Assembly (NCBI GenBank): GCA_030824275.1
Contig: JAVBXY010000003.1
Location: forward strand, 62,001 to 126,000
DNA length: 64,000 nucleotides
Source of the DNA: Rhodocyclaceae bacterium
GTDB lineage: Bacteria; Pseudomonadota; Gammaproteobacteria; Burkholderiales; Rhodocyclaceae
Direction of reading: 5' to 3'
Positions 9,837 through 18,071 of this stretch are shown here, piece by piece. The translations under genes were made by a program, and so were the position numbers. Numbering within the stretch: position 1 is the stretch's first letter; every line of letters starts with the position of its first letter. A model generated the notes under the pieces. The model was not told where the DNA came from and made no database searches. It saw only the letters and a program-made list of their open reading frames with translations.

Positions 9837-10515
9837 TCGCTGGGTTCATCTCCGGGTTTGTCAACGCGTCCGCCGCCTGCCGCAGGCCCTGCAACAGGGC
9901 TTCCGGCGGCTGCGCCCCCGAGGCCGCCAGGCGGCGGTCGAAGATGAAGTAGGGCACGCCGGTGATGCCCATGCGTGGCGCTTCCGATGCCATGGCGCGG
10001 ACCTCATCGGCATCCTCGTCCGTAGCGAGATAAGCCCGCACTGCATCGCGCTCCTCGCCACAGGCGGCAGCGATATCGGCCAGGACTTCCCGGTCGCCGA
10101 CGTGGCGACCTTCCAGGAACTGTGCCGCGAACAGCGCTTCCACCAACATCGCCGTACTACCAGCGCCGACTTTTTGTGAGCGGTGAATCAGCCGATGTGC
10201 GTTCAGCGTATTGGCGCGCAGTTCGATCTTCTCGAAGGCGAAATCGATGCCGGCCGTCTTGCCGGCCGTGCTCACGCGCGTCCAGATTTCCGCCAGCTTT
10301 TCCGGGCCGCCGAACTTCTTTTCGAGGAAAGGCCGATAGGGCTCGCCAGCATCCGGCGTGTCCGGGTTGAGGAAGTAGGGATGCCAGCGCACCTCCACCT
10401 CGCTATCGGGACGCTCCGCGCGCCAGAGCGCCAGTGCCGCGTCGAGATGACGCTTGCCGATGAAGCACCAGGGGCAGACCACGTCGGAGACGACGTCGAT
10501 GATGATCGGCTTCAT
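9829..10515 (-). CDS. DsbA-family oxidoreductase (FrnE-like)
   Basis: A 228-residue cytoplasmic thioredoxin-fold protein with a CPWC active site at about residues 14-17 (SDVVCPWCFIGKRHLD) and the C-terminal VPYFIFDRR region, as in FrnE and 2-hydroxychromene-2-carboxylate isomerase relatives. There is no signal peptide. It overlaps the end of the upstream quinone reductase gene by 4 bases, so the two form an operon. One copy of the 25-bp dispersed repeat lies inside it and encodes KVGAGSTA. Confidence 0.88.
   Translation of the reverse strand: MKPIIIDVVSDVVCPWCFIGKRHLDAALALWRAERPDSEVEVRWHPYFLNPDTPDAGEPYRPFLEKKFGGPEKLAEIWTRVSTAGKTAGIDFAFEKIELRANTLNAHRLIHRSQKVGAGSTAMLVEALFAAQFLEGRHVGDREVLADIAAACGEERDAVRAYLATDEDADEVRAMASEAPRMGITGVPYFIFDRRLAASGAQPPEALLQGLRQAADALTNPEMNPATT
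10151..10175 (+). repeat. Dispersed 25-bp repeat, copy 1
   Basis: Reads GCCGTACTACCAG then CGCCGACTTTTT; three changes from the window consensus. It is inside the DsbA-like gene, antisense to it. Confidence 0.8.
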
Positions 10516-11495
10516 GGCTTCACCTCCAGCATGATCTTGCCGATGTGCCGGCTCGATTCCATCAGGCGATGGGCCTCGGTGACTTCAGCCAGCGGGAAGC
10601 GGGCAAAGACGTGGGGCCGTATCGTCCCTTTGGCCATCTCGGGCCAGATGCGGGCGAGCAGCGCATCGCGGATCGCGGTCTTCTCTTCCAGGGTGCGCGG
10701 GCGCATGGTGGAGCCGGTGATCGTCAGCCGTTTCATCATCACCGGCGAGAGGTCGAACTCACCCTTGGCACCTTCGAGAAAGGCGACGAAGACCAGGCGG
10801 CCATCGCGCTTCAGTACCGCCAGATTGCGCTGCAAATAGGGTGCGCCGACCATGTCCAGCACCACGTCCACGCCGGCACCGTTGGTGATGCGCTTCACCT
10901 CCTCGGCGAAGTCTGCCTCGCGGTAGTTGATGGCGTGGGCCGCGCCGAACTCGCGACAGAAGGCCGCCTTCTCCGCATTGCCAACGGTGACGATGGATTC
11001 GGCGCCGATGTACTTCGCCAACTGGATCGCGGTCAGGCCGATGCCGCTCGAGCCGCCATGGATCAGCAGGCGCTCGCCGGCGGCAAGACGGCCGTGGAGC
11101 ATCAGGTTGGCCCACACCGTGTACCAGTTCTCCGGCAGCGCCGCCGCCATCGTGAAGTCCATGCCGGCAGGGATCGGCAGCGCATGGCCGGCTGGCGCCA
11201 CGCAGTATTCCGCGTAACCGCCGCCGGGCACCAGCGCCGTCACGCCAGCGCCGACTTTCCACTCCGTCACGCCCTCGCCGAGTGCGGCCACCGTGCCCGC
11301 CACCTCAAGACCCAGTACGGGCGATGCATCGGCGGGCGGCGGGTACTTGCCCGAGCGTTGCAGCACATCCGGCCGGTTGATGCCCGCAGAAGCAACCTCG
11401 ATCAATATCTGGCCGGGACCGGGGGAGGGGATCGGGCCGTTGGTGAGGCTCATGCATTCCGGCCCGCCGCCGCTGCCGTGGATAACGTATTTCAT
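10512..11495 (-). CDS. NAD(P)H quinone oxidoreductase, PIG3 family
   Basis: A 327-residue zinc-independent medium-chain dehydrogenase. The N-terminal catalytic domain has GINRPDVLQRSGKYPPP and LGLEVAGTVAALGEG; the nucleotide-binding domain has HGGSSGIGLTAIQLAK (about residues 145-160). This matches the PIG3/QorA-like quinone reductases. It leads a two-gene operon with the DsbA-like gene (ATGA overlap) and is divergent from the aryl-CoA ligase, with about 100 bases of shared upstream region. The physiological quinone or enone substrate is unknown. Confidence 0.92.
   Translation of the reverse strand: MKYVIHGSGGGPECMSLTNGPIPSPGPGQILIEVASAGINRPDVLQRSGKYPPPADASPVLGLEVAGTVAALGEGVTEWKVGAGVTALVPGGGYAEYCVAPAGHALPIPAGMDFTMAAALPENWYTVWANLMLHGRLAAGERLLIHGGSSGIGLTAIQLAKYIGAESIVTVGNAEKAAFCREFGAAHAINYREADFAEEVKRITNGAGVDVVLDMVGAPYLQRNLAVLKRDGRLVFVAFLEGAKGEFDLSPVMMKRLTITGSTMRPRTLEEKTAIRDALLARIWPEMAKGTIRPHVFARFPLAEVTEAHRLMESSRHIGKIMLEVKP
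11236..11260 (+). repeat. Dispersed 25-bp repeat, copy 2
   Basis: Reads GCCGTCACGCCAG then CGCCGACTTTCC. It lies in the quinone reductase gene, antisense, where it encodes KVGAGVTA. Confidence 0.75.
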
Positions 11496-11543
11496 CGCAC
11501 ACTCCTGATAACAATGGCGGCAAGTCTAGCGCAGGCCACCGGT

Positions 11544-11573
11544 TTGACAGGGATGGGTAAAAAGCTTTAGATT
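11544..11573 (+). promoter_or_regulatory. Likely sigma-70 promoter of the aryl-CoA ligase gene
   Basis: A perfect -35 box TTGACA at 11544-11549 is followed after 17-18 bases by TTAGATT, a moderate -10 box. It lies about 25 bases upstream of the ligase ATG, in the divergent gap to the quinone reductase gene. Confidence 0.55.
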
Positions 11574-11597
11574 TAAACAAAATAACGAGGTGACCCC

Positions 11598-13223
11598 ATG
11601 AACGACTACACCGCCCATGTAGATCGATTTGCCCGCGACCGCCTGCCGCCGGTCGACCAGCAACCCGAATTTCTCTTCGAGCGGCCCGAATTCCAGTATC
11701 CGGACCGCATCAACTGCGCCGTCGAACTGCTCGACCGCGCCGTGCACGAACGGGGCTGGGGCGAGCGCATCGCCCTCTACAGTCCCGCCGGCAACTACAG
11801 CTATCGCCATCTGCTGGATGAAGCCAATCGCATTGCCCGTGTGCTCGTCGAGGACATGGGCCTGGTGCCGGGCAATCGCGTCCTGCTGCGCGGGCCGAAC
11901 AATCCGCAAATGGCGGCCTGCTGGTTCGCCATCGTCAAGGCCGGCGGCATTGCCGTCGCCACCATGCCCCTGCTGCGGGCCAAGGAACTCATCGACGTGG
12001 TGCACAAGGCCGAGGTCTCCCATGCCCTGTGCGATGCGCGCCTGGCCGAGGAACTCCAGACCGCGCTGGCCGACTGTCCGACGCTGAAGCAGGCCGCGTA
12101 TTTCAACAGTGCGCAAGGCCCGGCCGGGCTGGACAGTCTCGAAGCGCGCATGGTCACCAAGGCCCCAGATTTTGCCAACGTCGATACCGCCCGTGACGAC
12201 ACCTGCATCATCGCCTTTACCTCGGGTACCACCGGCAAGCCCAAGGGCACCATGCATTTCCATCGCGACGTGCTGGCCATCTGCGATGCCTTCCCGAAGT
12301 CCGTACTCAAGGCGGTGGAGAGCGATATCTTCTGCGGCACGCCGCCGCTGGCCTTCACCTTCGGCCTTGGCGGCATGGTGCTGTTTCCCATGCGCATCGG
12401 TGCGTCCACTGTGCTGGTGGAACGGCTCACGCCCGAATCCCTGCTCAAGACAGTGCAGGACTACAAGGCCACGGTGATGTTCACCGCGCCCACCTTCTAC
12501 CGCATGATGGCGCCACTGGCCAAGGACGTGGACATCCGCAGCCTGCGCAAGTGCGTCTCTGCCGGCGAAGCCCTGCCCGGCGCGACGCGCCAGCTCTGGC
12601 TGGATGCCACGGGCATCCGCATCATCGACGGCATCGGCTCCACCGAGATGCTGCACATCTTTATCTCCCACACCGAGGACGAAGCCCGGCCCGGCGCTAC
12701 CGGCAAGGCCATTCCCGGCTACCGTGCCTGCATCCTCGATGCCGAGGGCCAGCCCCTGCCGCCGGGACAGATCGGCCGGCTGGCGGTAAAGGGGCCCACC
12801 GGCTGCCGCTACCTCGACGACCCGCGCCAGGCCAACTATGTCTCGAACGGCTGGAACGTCACCGGTGATGCCTACCTGATGGATGCCGATGGCTACTTCA
12901 TCTACCAGTCGCGCACCGACGACATGATCATCTCCGCCGGCTACAACATCGGCGGCCCTGAGGTCGAGGATTGCCTGCTCGCCCATCCGGCGGTCGCCGA
13001 ATGCGGCGTGATTGGCGTACCGGATGAGGAGCGCGGGCAGGTGGTCAAGGCCTACGTGGTGCTCAAGGCGGGTTATGTCGGCGACGGGGCCATGGCGAAG
13101 ACTTTGCAGGAGCACGTCAAGAACAGCATCGCGCCCTACAAGTACCCGCGCCTCGTCGAATTCCGCGACGTACTGCCGCGCACCGAGACCGGCAAGCTAC
13201 AACGCTTCCGCCTGCGCGACTAG
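11598..13223 (+). CDS. Benzoate / 2-aminobenzoate-CoA ligase-like enzyme
   Basis: A 541-residue ANL-superfamily adenylating enzyme that would activate an aromatic acid with ATP and CoA. Visible motifs: the phosphate loop FTSGTTGKPKGTMHFH (about residues 210-225), the GIGSTEMLHIF segment, and C-terminal PRTETGKLQRF with the catalytic Lys. The N terminus YTAHVDRFARDRLPP and the IISAGYNIGGPEVE region look like 2-aminobenzoate-CoA and benzoate-CoA ligases rather than fatty acyl ligases. It is a single gene with its own promoter; no ring-cleavage or reduction genes are adjacent. Its stop codon shares the palindrome CTAG with the stop of the convergent kinase. Confidence 0.85.
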   Translation: MNDYTAHVDRFARDRLPPVDQQPEFLFERPEFQYPDRINCAVELLDRAVHERGWGERIALYSPAGNYSYRHLLDEANRIARVLVEDMGLVPGNRVLLRGPNNPQMAACWFAIVKAGGIAVATMPLLRAKELIDVVHKAEVSHALCDARLAEELQTALADCPTLKQAAYFNSAQGPAGLDSLEARMVTKAPDFANVDTARDDTCIIAFTSGTTGKPKGTMHFHRDVLAICDAFPKSVLKAVESDIFCGTPPLAFTFGLGGMVLFPMRIGASTVLVERLTPESLLKTVQDYKATVMFTAPTFYRMMAPLAKDVDIRSLRKCVSAGEALPGATRQLWLDATGIRIIDGIGSTEMLHIFISHTEDEARPGATGKAIPGYRACILDAEGQPLPPGQIGRLAVKGPTGCRYLDDPRQANYVSNGWNVTGDAYLMDADGYFIYQSRTDDMIISAGYNIGGPEVEDCLLAHPAVAECGVIGVPDEERGQVVKAYVVLKAGYVGDGAMAKTLQEHVKNSIAPYKYPRLVEFRDVLPRTETGKLQRFRLRD

Positions 13224-14329
13224 ACCGGCGGCAGCAGGAATTTCACGCAGAGGCCGCCGGTTGGCCGGTTGTTCGCGCGCACCTGGCCGCCATGGGCCGT
13301 CATTACCTGGCGGGCGATTGCAAGGCCCAGGCCATGGCCATCGTTGCTCCGGCTCTGGCTACCCCGGAAAAAGGGTTCGAAAATCCGTGGCAGTTCCTGT
13401 TCCGGCACGCCCGGCCCATCGTCGCAGATGGCGATGAGCAGACTGCCATCCTCGGTGCGACGCGCGTCGATGCTTACCTTGGCAGACGCATGGCGCAGGG
13501 CATTGCGCACCACGTTTTCCAGCGCCCGATGCAACAGTTCCGGGTTGCCATGGCCCACTCCCGCGCCCTTGTTCTCCAGGCCGATTTTCCGTCCTGTGGC
13601 CTCCGCCTCGAAGCTGCCGTCGGCGACCACCTGCTCCAGCAGTTCGTCGAAATCCGTTTCCTGTGCCATGTCACTGGTGACTCCCGCTTCCATGCGGGAC
13701 AGGGTGAGCAATTCGCCCACCAGCCGGTCCATGCGCATCGATTCCTGCTCGATGCGCGCCATCGACTCCAGCCATTGTTGCGGCTGTTGGTGGGCCAGGC
13801 CGATGGCGGCCTGCATGCGGGCCAGTGGCGAACGTAGCTCGTGGGATACGTCGTGCAGCAGTCGGCGCTGACCATCGATCAGCGCCCGCAATTGCTCCGC
13901 CATACGGTCGAAGTCGCGGCCTAGATCGGCCAGTTCGTCACGGCGCCTGCCCGTCAGTGGCCCGACACGGTGATCGAGATCACCCTTGGCGGCGGCGGCA
14001 AAGGCATCACGCAAATTGCGGATCGGCCGGGCGAAGTACCAAGCCAGCAGAGCCGCGAAGATCAGGCTGGTCAGTACGCCGCCGATGATCGGCTCGGGCG
14101 GTAGCGGACGAGGGCCGGAGGGCGGGTGAGGTGGCGGATAGGGCGGGCGCCGGGCATCCGGCGATGTTGCCTGTGGTGGCGGCCTGTCACCGAACTGCGG
14201 CGGCAGGGAATGCCTGTCATGGAACTGCTGATTGTCGCGCATCAGCCAGAAGGCGGTGCCGACGCCAATCATGGCCACGGTCTGGGCCAGCATCATCGCG
14301 GCGAAGAATTTCCAGAACAGGCGGCCCAT
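13220..14329 (-). CDS. Membrane sensor histidine kinase, CpxA-like
   Basis: A 369-residue kinase. Order: N-terminal membrane helix (MGRLFWKFFAAMMLAQTVAM), a short periplasmic segment of about 60 residues very rich in proline (PPYPPPHPPSGPRPLPPEP), a second helix near residue 85, a HAMP domain, HisKA with VSHELRSPLARM, and HATPase with CDDGPGVPEQELPRIFEPFFRG and GHGLGLAIARQV. The start at 14329 is chosen because it begins with a membrane anchor and lies two bases after the regulator stop. The upstream response regulator is the partner. Confidence 0.9.
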   Translation of the reverse strand: MGRLFWKFFAAMMLAQTVAMIGVGTAFWLMRDNQQFHDRHSLPPQFGDRPPPQATSPDARRPPYPPPHPPSGPRPLPPEPIIGGVLTSLIFAALLAWYFARPIRNLRDAFAAAAKGDLDHRVGPLTGRRRDELADLGRDFDRMAEQLRALIDGQRRLLHDVSHELRSPLARMQAAIGLAHQQPQQWLESMARIEQESMRMDRLVGELLTLSRMEAGVTSDMAQETDFDELLEQVVADGSFEAEATGRKIGLENKGAGVGHGNPELLHRALENVVRNALRHASAKVSIDARRTEDGSLLIAICDDGPGVPEQELPRIFEPFFRGSQSRSNDGHGLGLAIARQVMTAHGGQVRANNRPTGGLCVKFLLPPV

Positions 14330-14331
14330 GC

Positions 14332-15021
14332 TCAGTCGTGGATCAATTGGTAGCCGACGCGATACACCGTCTGGATGCAAGAGCGGCCATCGGCCAGTGT
14401 GCCAAGTTTCTGGCGGATGCTGGAGAGGTGCACGTCGATGCTGCGGTCGAAACGCGTCAGCGGCCGGCCCAGTCCTTGATCCGATAGATCGCTCTTGCTC
14501 ACCGGGCGGCCGGCATGCCGTATCAGCACTTCCAGCAGGCTGAACTGGGTGCTGGTCAATTCCACTGGCTGACCGGCCCATTCCACCCGCCGCTGCGCCG
14601 GCCATAGCGTCAGCCGTCCGGCAGTGAGCGGTGGCGGCGCAGCGCTCGTGTCGCCATTGCCGGTGCGTCGCAGGATGGCGCGAATGCGGGCCGCCAGCTC
14701 GCGCGGTGTGCAGGGCTTGGGCACGTAGTCGTCGGCACCGAGTTCGAGACCGGTAATGCGGTCAGCGTCGTCACCGCGCGCCGTCAGCATCAGTACCGGC
14801 AAGGGGCTGCCGGCGCGAATCCGGGTCAGTGCTTCGATGCCGTCCATGCCGGGCATCATCACGTCGAGCACCGCGATGTCATAGTGGCCCGACAACGCCT
14901 CGGCCACACCGCTGGTGCCGTCATGCGCTACCGTCGCCTCGAAGCCGTCCAGGCGCAGATAGTCGGAAAGCATATTAACCAGTTCGACGTCGTCGTCGAT
15001 GAGCAGAACCTGGGTCGTCAC
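14332..15021 (-). CDS. OmpR/PhoB-family response regulator, CpxR-like
   Basis: A 229-residue regulator starting at GTG. The receiver has LLIDDD, the phospho-acceptor in AVLDVMMPGMDG, and the LTARGDDADRITGLELGADDYVPKP run typical of CpxR/RstA relatives. The C-terminal winged helix carries LTSTQFSLLEVLIRH and VYRVGYQLI. It is the first gene of the regulator-kinase operon. Two GTAAA-N5-GTAAA sequences, the known CpxR box form of enterobacteria, lie in its upstream region, which supports autoregulation and a CpxR-like specificity. Confidence 0.9.
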   Translation of the reverse strand: MTTQVLLIDDDVELVNMLSDYLRLDGFEATVAHDGTSGVAEALSGHYDIAVLDVMMPGMDGIEALTRIRAGSPLPVLMLTARGDDADRITGLELGADDYVPKPCTPRELAARIRAILRRTGNGDTSAAPPPLTAGRLTLWPAQRRVEWAGQPVELTSTQFSLLEVLIRHAGRPVSKSDLSDQGLGRPLTRFDRSIDVHLSSIRQKLGTLADGRSCIQTVYRVGYQLIHD

Positions 15022-15091
15022 GTCGGAAGTTCCAGACCAAAGCGTCGATGGTAGCCGCCTGCCGTGGCATGGAACAGGGGGCGACCGGAAA

Positions 15092-15106
15092 TTTACCGGT
15101 CTTTAC
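15092..15106 (-). promoter_or_regulatory. CpxR-like box 1
   Basis: Reads GTAAAGACCGGTAAA on the minus strand, an exact GTAAA-N5-GTAAA. It is about 70 bases upstream of the response regulator start and identical over 15 bases to box 2. Confidence 0.6.
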
Positions 15107-15304
15107 AAGTGCAAGCCCGGCCTGCACGGCAATCGCTGCCGCACAGGGCCTCTCCCGATGTTAAGGCGCGTTAAGACGCTCCTCGTTCAAGGCCTCGCGT
15201 GGCGGAAGATTTTGCCGCCGTCGCTGGCGTCCCTCGTGCGAGGTGCCAATCACCGAATCGGGTTTCGTCAAACGAGGCGTTGTATCGAAAATTCTTAACA
15301 GAAC

Positions 15305-15319
15305 TTTACCGGTCTTTAC
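15305..15319 (-). promoter_or_regulatory. CpxR-like box 2
   Basis: Second exact GTAAAGACCGGTAAA on the minus strand, 213 bases from box 1 and about 145 bases upstream of the EF-hand gene. Confidence 0.6.
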
Positions 15320-15464
15320 CTCGCTTGCCGATCAGAAGCGGCGCTACGGGCCGATATCTTGCAAAGGGATCGATGCGAATCCACGGCGCCGTGGCTTCCG
15401 CGTACTCGGAGGGTGATGGAATTTCCATCGCCGCGAAATTGAAACCAGGAACAAGGAGTCCATC

Positions 15465-16178
15465 ATGGTCAGCAGTGTCAGCAACAGCGCCAGCGCCTAC
15501 GCGTCGGCATACACCAGCAATCGCCCGCCGCCGCGCCCCAGTGCGTCGGAAATGGCGGGCAATCTCTTTTCGCAACTCGACACGAAGAAGCAGGGCTATA
15601 TCGAGAAGAGCGATCTCCAGGCAGCTTTCGACAATATCTCCGGTGGCACGAGTGCCAGCGTCAGCGTCGATGATGTTTTCTCCAGTATCGACAGCGACAG
15701 CGACGGTAAGGTCACCAAAGACGAACTCACCACCAGTCTGCAAAACCTTGCGGACCAACTGGATGCCCAGTTCGATTCCTCTCGCATGGCCGGCGCCATG
15801 GGTGGCATGCCGCCGGGGCCACCCCCTGGTGGTGGCGGTGGTGGTGCGGGTTTCAGCAAGGACGAGCTGCAAAGCCAGTTGGACGAGATAGGCAGCACCG
15901 ACAGCAAGCGCTCCTCGCTGATTTCCAAGGTCGTCGAGAACTTCGACGAGGCGGACAGCGATAGCGACGGCAAGGTCAGCTTCCAGGAGGCCATGGCCTA
16001 CGACCAGGCCAATCCGTCATCATCTGCGTCCTCTTCGTCTTCGACCTCGACCGCTTCCGTTTCGTCGTCCAGTACCGAGGAAACCGTGTACCAGCGCATC
16101 CTCGATCTCTTGCAGGCCTATGCCCCGAATCGCAGTGCGAGCGAGTCCGCCGCCAGTTCGATTTCGGTGACGGCCTGA
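15465..16178 (+). CDS. EF-hand calcium-binding protein, XopAW-like
   Basis: A 237-residue protein with repeated EF-hand loops: DSDSDGKVTKDEL (about residue 75) and DSDSDGKVSFQEA (about residue 165), each with Asp at positions 1, 3 and 5 and Glu at 12, plus a degenerate loop near DTKKQGYIEKSDL. A Pro/Gly hinge (MPPGPPPGGGGGG) joins two EF-hand halves, and a Ser-rich tail precedes the C-terminal helix. There is no signal peptide. It resembles the calcium-binding family named after the Xanthomonas effector XopAW, which is also common in bacteria without type III secretion. AAGGAG precedes the ATG. The upstream CpxR-like boxes suggest envelope-stress control. Confidence 0.8.
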   Translation: MVSSVSNSASAYASAYTSNRPPPRPSASEMAGNLFSQLDTKKQGYIEKSDLQAAFDNISGGTSASVSVDDVFSSIDSDSDGKVTKDELTTSLQNLADQLDAQFDSSRMAGAMGGMPPGPPPGGGGGGAGFSKDELQSQLDEIGSTDSKRSSLISKVVENFDEADSDSDGKVSFQEAMAYDQANPSSSASSSSSTSTASVSSSSTEETVYQRILDLLQAYAPNRSASESAASSISVTA

Positions 16179-16193
16179 GCAGTTCGGGAAACG

Positions 16194-16223
16194 GGTGAGG
16201 GTCGCCGGAAGGTGACCCTCACC
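16194..16223 (+). terminator. Hairpin after the EF-hand gene
   Basis: A 13-bp stem beginning GGTGAGGGTC and ending GACCCTCACC, closed by a GGAA tetraloop, then TGTTTCG. It is 15 bases after the stop codon. The T run is short, so termination is likely but not certain. Confidence 0.65.
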
Positions 16224-16290
16224 TGTTTCGCAAGTGCGCCCAGGAATTTTCCTACGTGGCCGCCGGGTCTTCCCGCGCTACCATGCGCGG

Positions 16291-17376
16291 GTGACGAATC
16301 CATCCGAAAACCTTGCCGCCGACGCCGGTGAAATTCCTTTCCGCGCCATCGTCGAACAGTCGCTGGTCGGCATCTACGTCATCCAGGATGAGGTGATCCA
16401 GTACGCCAATGGTGTCTTCGCCGGCCTCACCGGCCACACGCCGGAAGAGATCGTCGGCATGCACATCCGCGAGCTGACGCCGCCCTGGAGCGGCGAAGAC
16501 AATCTTCAGCGCATCCGCCAGCGCGTCAGTGGCGAGATTCCCAGCATGCGTTTTCGCACCCAGGGCTGGCACAAGGATGGCTATCCGGTGGACGTGGAAG
16601 TGCATGGCAGCCGCGTCATCTTTCGTGGCCGGCCGGCCATCGCCGGTGTCGCCATCAGCATCGCCGAGAACGTGCAGTTCGAGCACGATCTGCTGCATTC
16701 CCGCGAGCAGTTGCGCGCACTGGCCGCCCGCATCAACGACGACCGGGAAAAGCAGCGCCAGCTCATCGCCCGTGAACTGCACGACGTGCTCGGCGGCATC
16801 CTCACCTCGATCAAGCTCGACGCCGCCCGCGTCCGTCGCCGCCTCGAACGCGACGAGAACCGCGAGATCGCCGACGGTATCGTCGATCTCGCCCGCGAAG
16901 CCATCGACTCCGTACGCCAGATTTCCGAGACCCTGCATCCCAGCCTGCTCGATCACCTCGGCCTGGTGCCCGCCGTCACTCGCCAGCTGGAAACCTTCGC
17001 CGTGCGCCACGGCATCGCCTGCACCATCAATGCCACGGAGTCGCCGTTGCCCATCAGCAAGGCCCAGGGCATTGCTGCCTATCGCATCGTTCAGGAAGCG
17101 CTGACCAACATCGCCCGCCACGCCGAGGCGACGCGGGTGCAGGTCGCCATCCGCCTCGATGGCCCGACCCTGCACATCGCCGTCACCGACAACGGCACCG
17201 GCATCTCGCAGGCGCAACTGGAGCGGCCTTCCATCGGCATCGTTGGCATGCGCGAACGTGCCCGCGATGCCGGCGGCCATCTCGAAATCTCTCCCGGCCT
17301 CGATGGCGGCACTTTACTGCGCCTGACATTGCCGCCCATCATGGAAACAGCAGCCGAAAGGCCTGCCGATGATTGA
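16291..17376 (+). CDS. PAS-domain sensor histidine kinase (NarL-system type)
   Basis: A soluble kinase of 361 residues from the GTG at 16291. A PAS domain (FRAIVEQSLVGIYVIQDEVIQYANGVFAGLTG) is followed by HisKA_3 with the phospho-acceptor in IARELHDVLGGILTSIK and a HATPase domain with VTDNGTGIS and GIVGMRERA. An in-frame GTG at 16234 would add 19 basic residues, but it lies about 10 bases after the terminator hairpin and has no ribosome site; neither start has one, so the start is uncertain. It overlaps the following regulator gene by 8 bases. No membrane or ligand domain other than PAS is visible. Confidence 0.85.
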   Translation: MTNPSENLAADAGEIPFRAIVEQSLVGIYVIQDEVIQYANGVFAGLTGHTPEEIVGMHIRELTPPWSGEDNLQRIRQRVSGEIPSMRFRTQGWHKDGYPVDVEVHGSRVIFRGRPAIAGVAISIAENVQFEHDLLHSREQLRALAARINDDREKQRQLIARELHDVLGGILTSIKLDAARVRRRLERDENREIADGIVDLAREAIDSVRQISETLHPSLLDHLGLVPAVTRQLETFAVRHGIACTINATESPLPISKAQGIAAYRIVQEALTNIARHAEATRVQVAIRLDGPTLHIAVTDNGTGISQAQLERPSIGIVGMRERARDAGGHLEISPGLDGGTLLRLTLPPIMETAAERPADD

Positions 17377-18040
17377 CGCCCTGGTCGTCGACGATCACAC
17401 CATCTTCCGCTCCGGCCTGCGTCGCCTGCTGGCCGATGAGACCGACATGCGCGTACGCGAGGAGGCGGGCAACGCCGCCGACGGCATGCAGATTCTGCGT
17501 CGTCAAGGCGCCGATACTGGCGCCGGCTTCGACATCGTCATCCTCGACATCAACATGAAGGGCCGCAGCGGCCTCGACATGCTCAAGGCTCTGCGCCGCG
17601 AATGGCCGACGCTGCCGGTGCTGATGGTGTCCATGTATCCCGAGGAACAGTTCGCCCGCGCCGCGCTTGACGCCGGCGCCAACGGCTACGTCGCCAAGGA
17701 CGCCGAGCCCGGCGACCTGCTCGCCGCCATCCGCCGCGTCGCCCAGGGCGGCACCTGGCTGACGCCGGCCTTCAGCGCCCGCACGCGGGAGGCGCGTGCC
17801 GGTAGCGCGCAAGGAGACGGGATGGGCGACGGCACGCCGCCACACTTCCGCCTCACCGCGCGGGAAATGCAGATCATGACCGCCATCGTTTCCGGCAAAT
17901 CGCTGACCGAGATCGCCGCCGACCTCTTCCTCAGCGTCAAGACCGTCTCCACCTACCGCACGCGCATCCTCGAGAAGATGCAGCTCGGCAGCAATTCCGA
18001 GTTGGTGCGCTACGCGATGCAGAACTCGCTGCTGGATTGA
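17369..18040 (+). CDS. NarL/FixJ-family response regulator
   Basis: A 223-residue regulator: receiver with VVDDH, phospho-acceptor in VILDINMKGRSG and Lys in GYVAKDAEPG; LuxR-type helix-turn-helix with LTAREMQIMTAIVSGKSLTEIAADL and KTVSTYRTRILEKM. It overlaps the PAS kinase gene, its likely partner. The linker (residues about 130-150) is longer than usual. A copy of the dispersed repeat begins 7 bases after its stop. Confidence 0.9.
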   Translation: MIDALVVDDHTIFRSGLRRLLADETDMRVREEAGNAADGMQILRRQGADTGAGFDIVILDINMKGRSGLDMLKALRREWPTLPVLMVSMYPEEQFARAALDAGANGYVAKDAEPGDLLAAIRRVAQGGTWLTPAFSARTREARAGSAQGDGMGDGTPPHFRLTAREMQIMTAIVSGKSLTEIAADLFLSVKTVSTYRTRILEKMQLGSNSELVRYAMQNSLLD

Positions 18041-18046
18041 TTCCTC

Positions 18047-18071
18047 GCCGTATCGCCAGCGCCGACTTTTT
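18047..18071 (+). repeat. Dispersed 25-bp repeat, copy 3
   Basis: Reads GCCGTATCGCCAG then CGCCGACTTTTT. It fills the whole gap between the convergent stops of the NarL-type regulator and the Lrp-type gene. Confidence 0.8.

Larger units (their letters stand above)
15022..15464. other. Long regulatory gap between the CpxR-like and EF-hand genes
   Basis: 443 bases without a convincing gene. It holds two identical 15-base direct repeats (separate entries), a GTTAAGGCGC / GTTAAGACGC pair near 15160-15180, and the ribosome site AAGGAG before the EF-hand gene. The gap separates divergent genes and most likely holds promoters for both. Confidence 0.5.

Noticed and set aside
13860..13872. GTCGGCGCTGAC, a half match to the dispersed repeat in the CpxA-like kinase gene
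   Set aside because: Only 12 bases match and the flanking A run and GGGACGGC half are missing; the sequence is explained by ordinary codons. A similar partial match near 55370 was rejected too.
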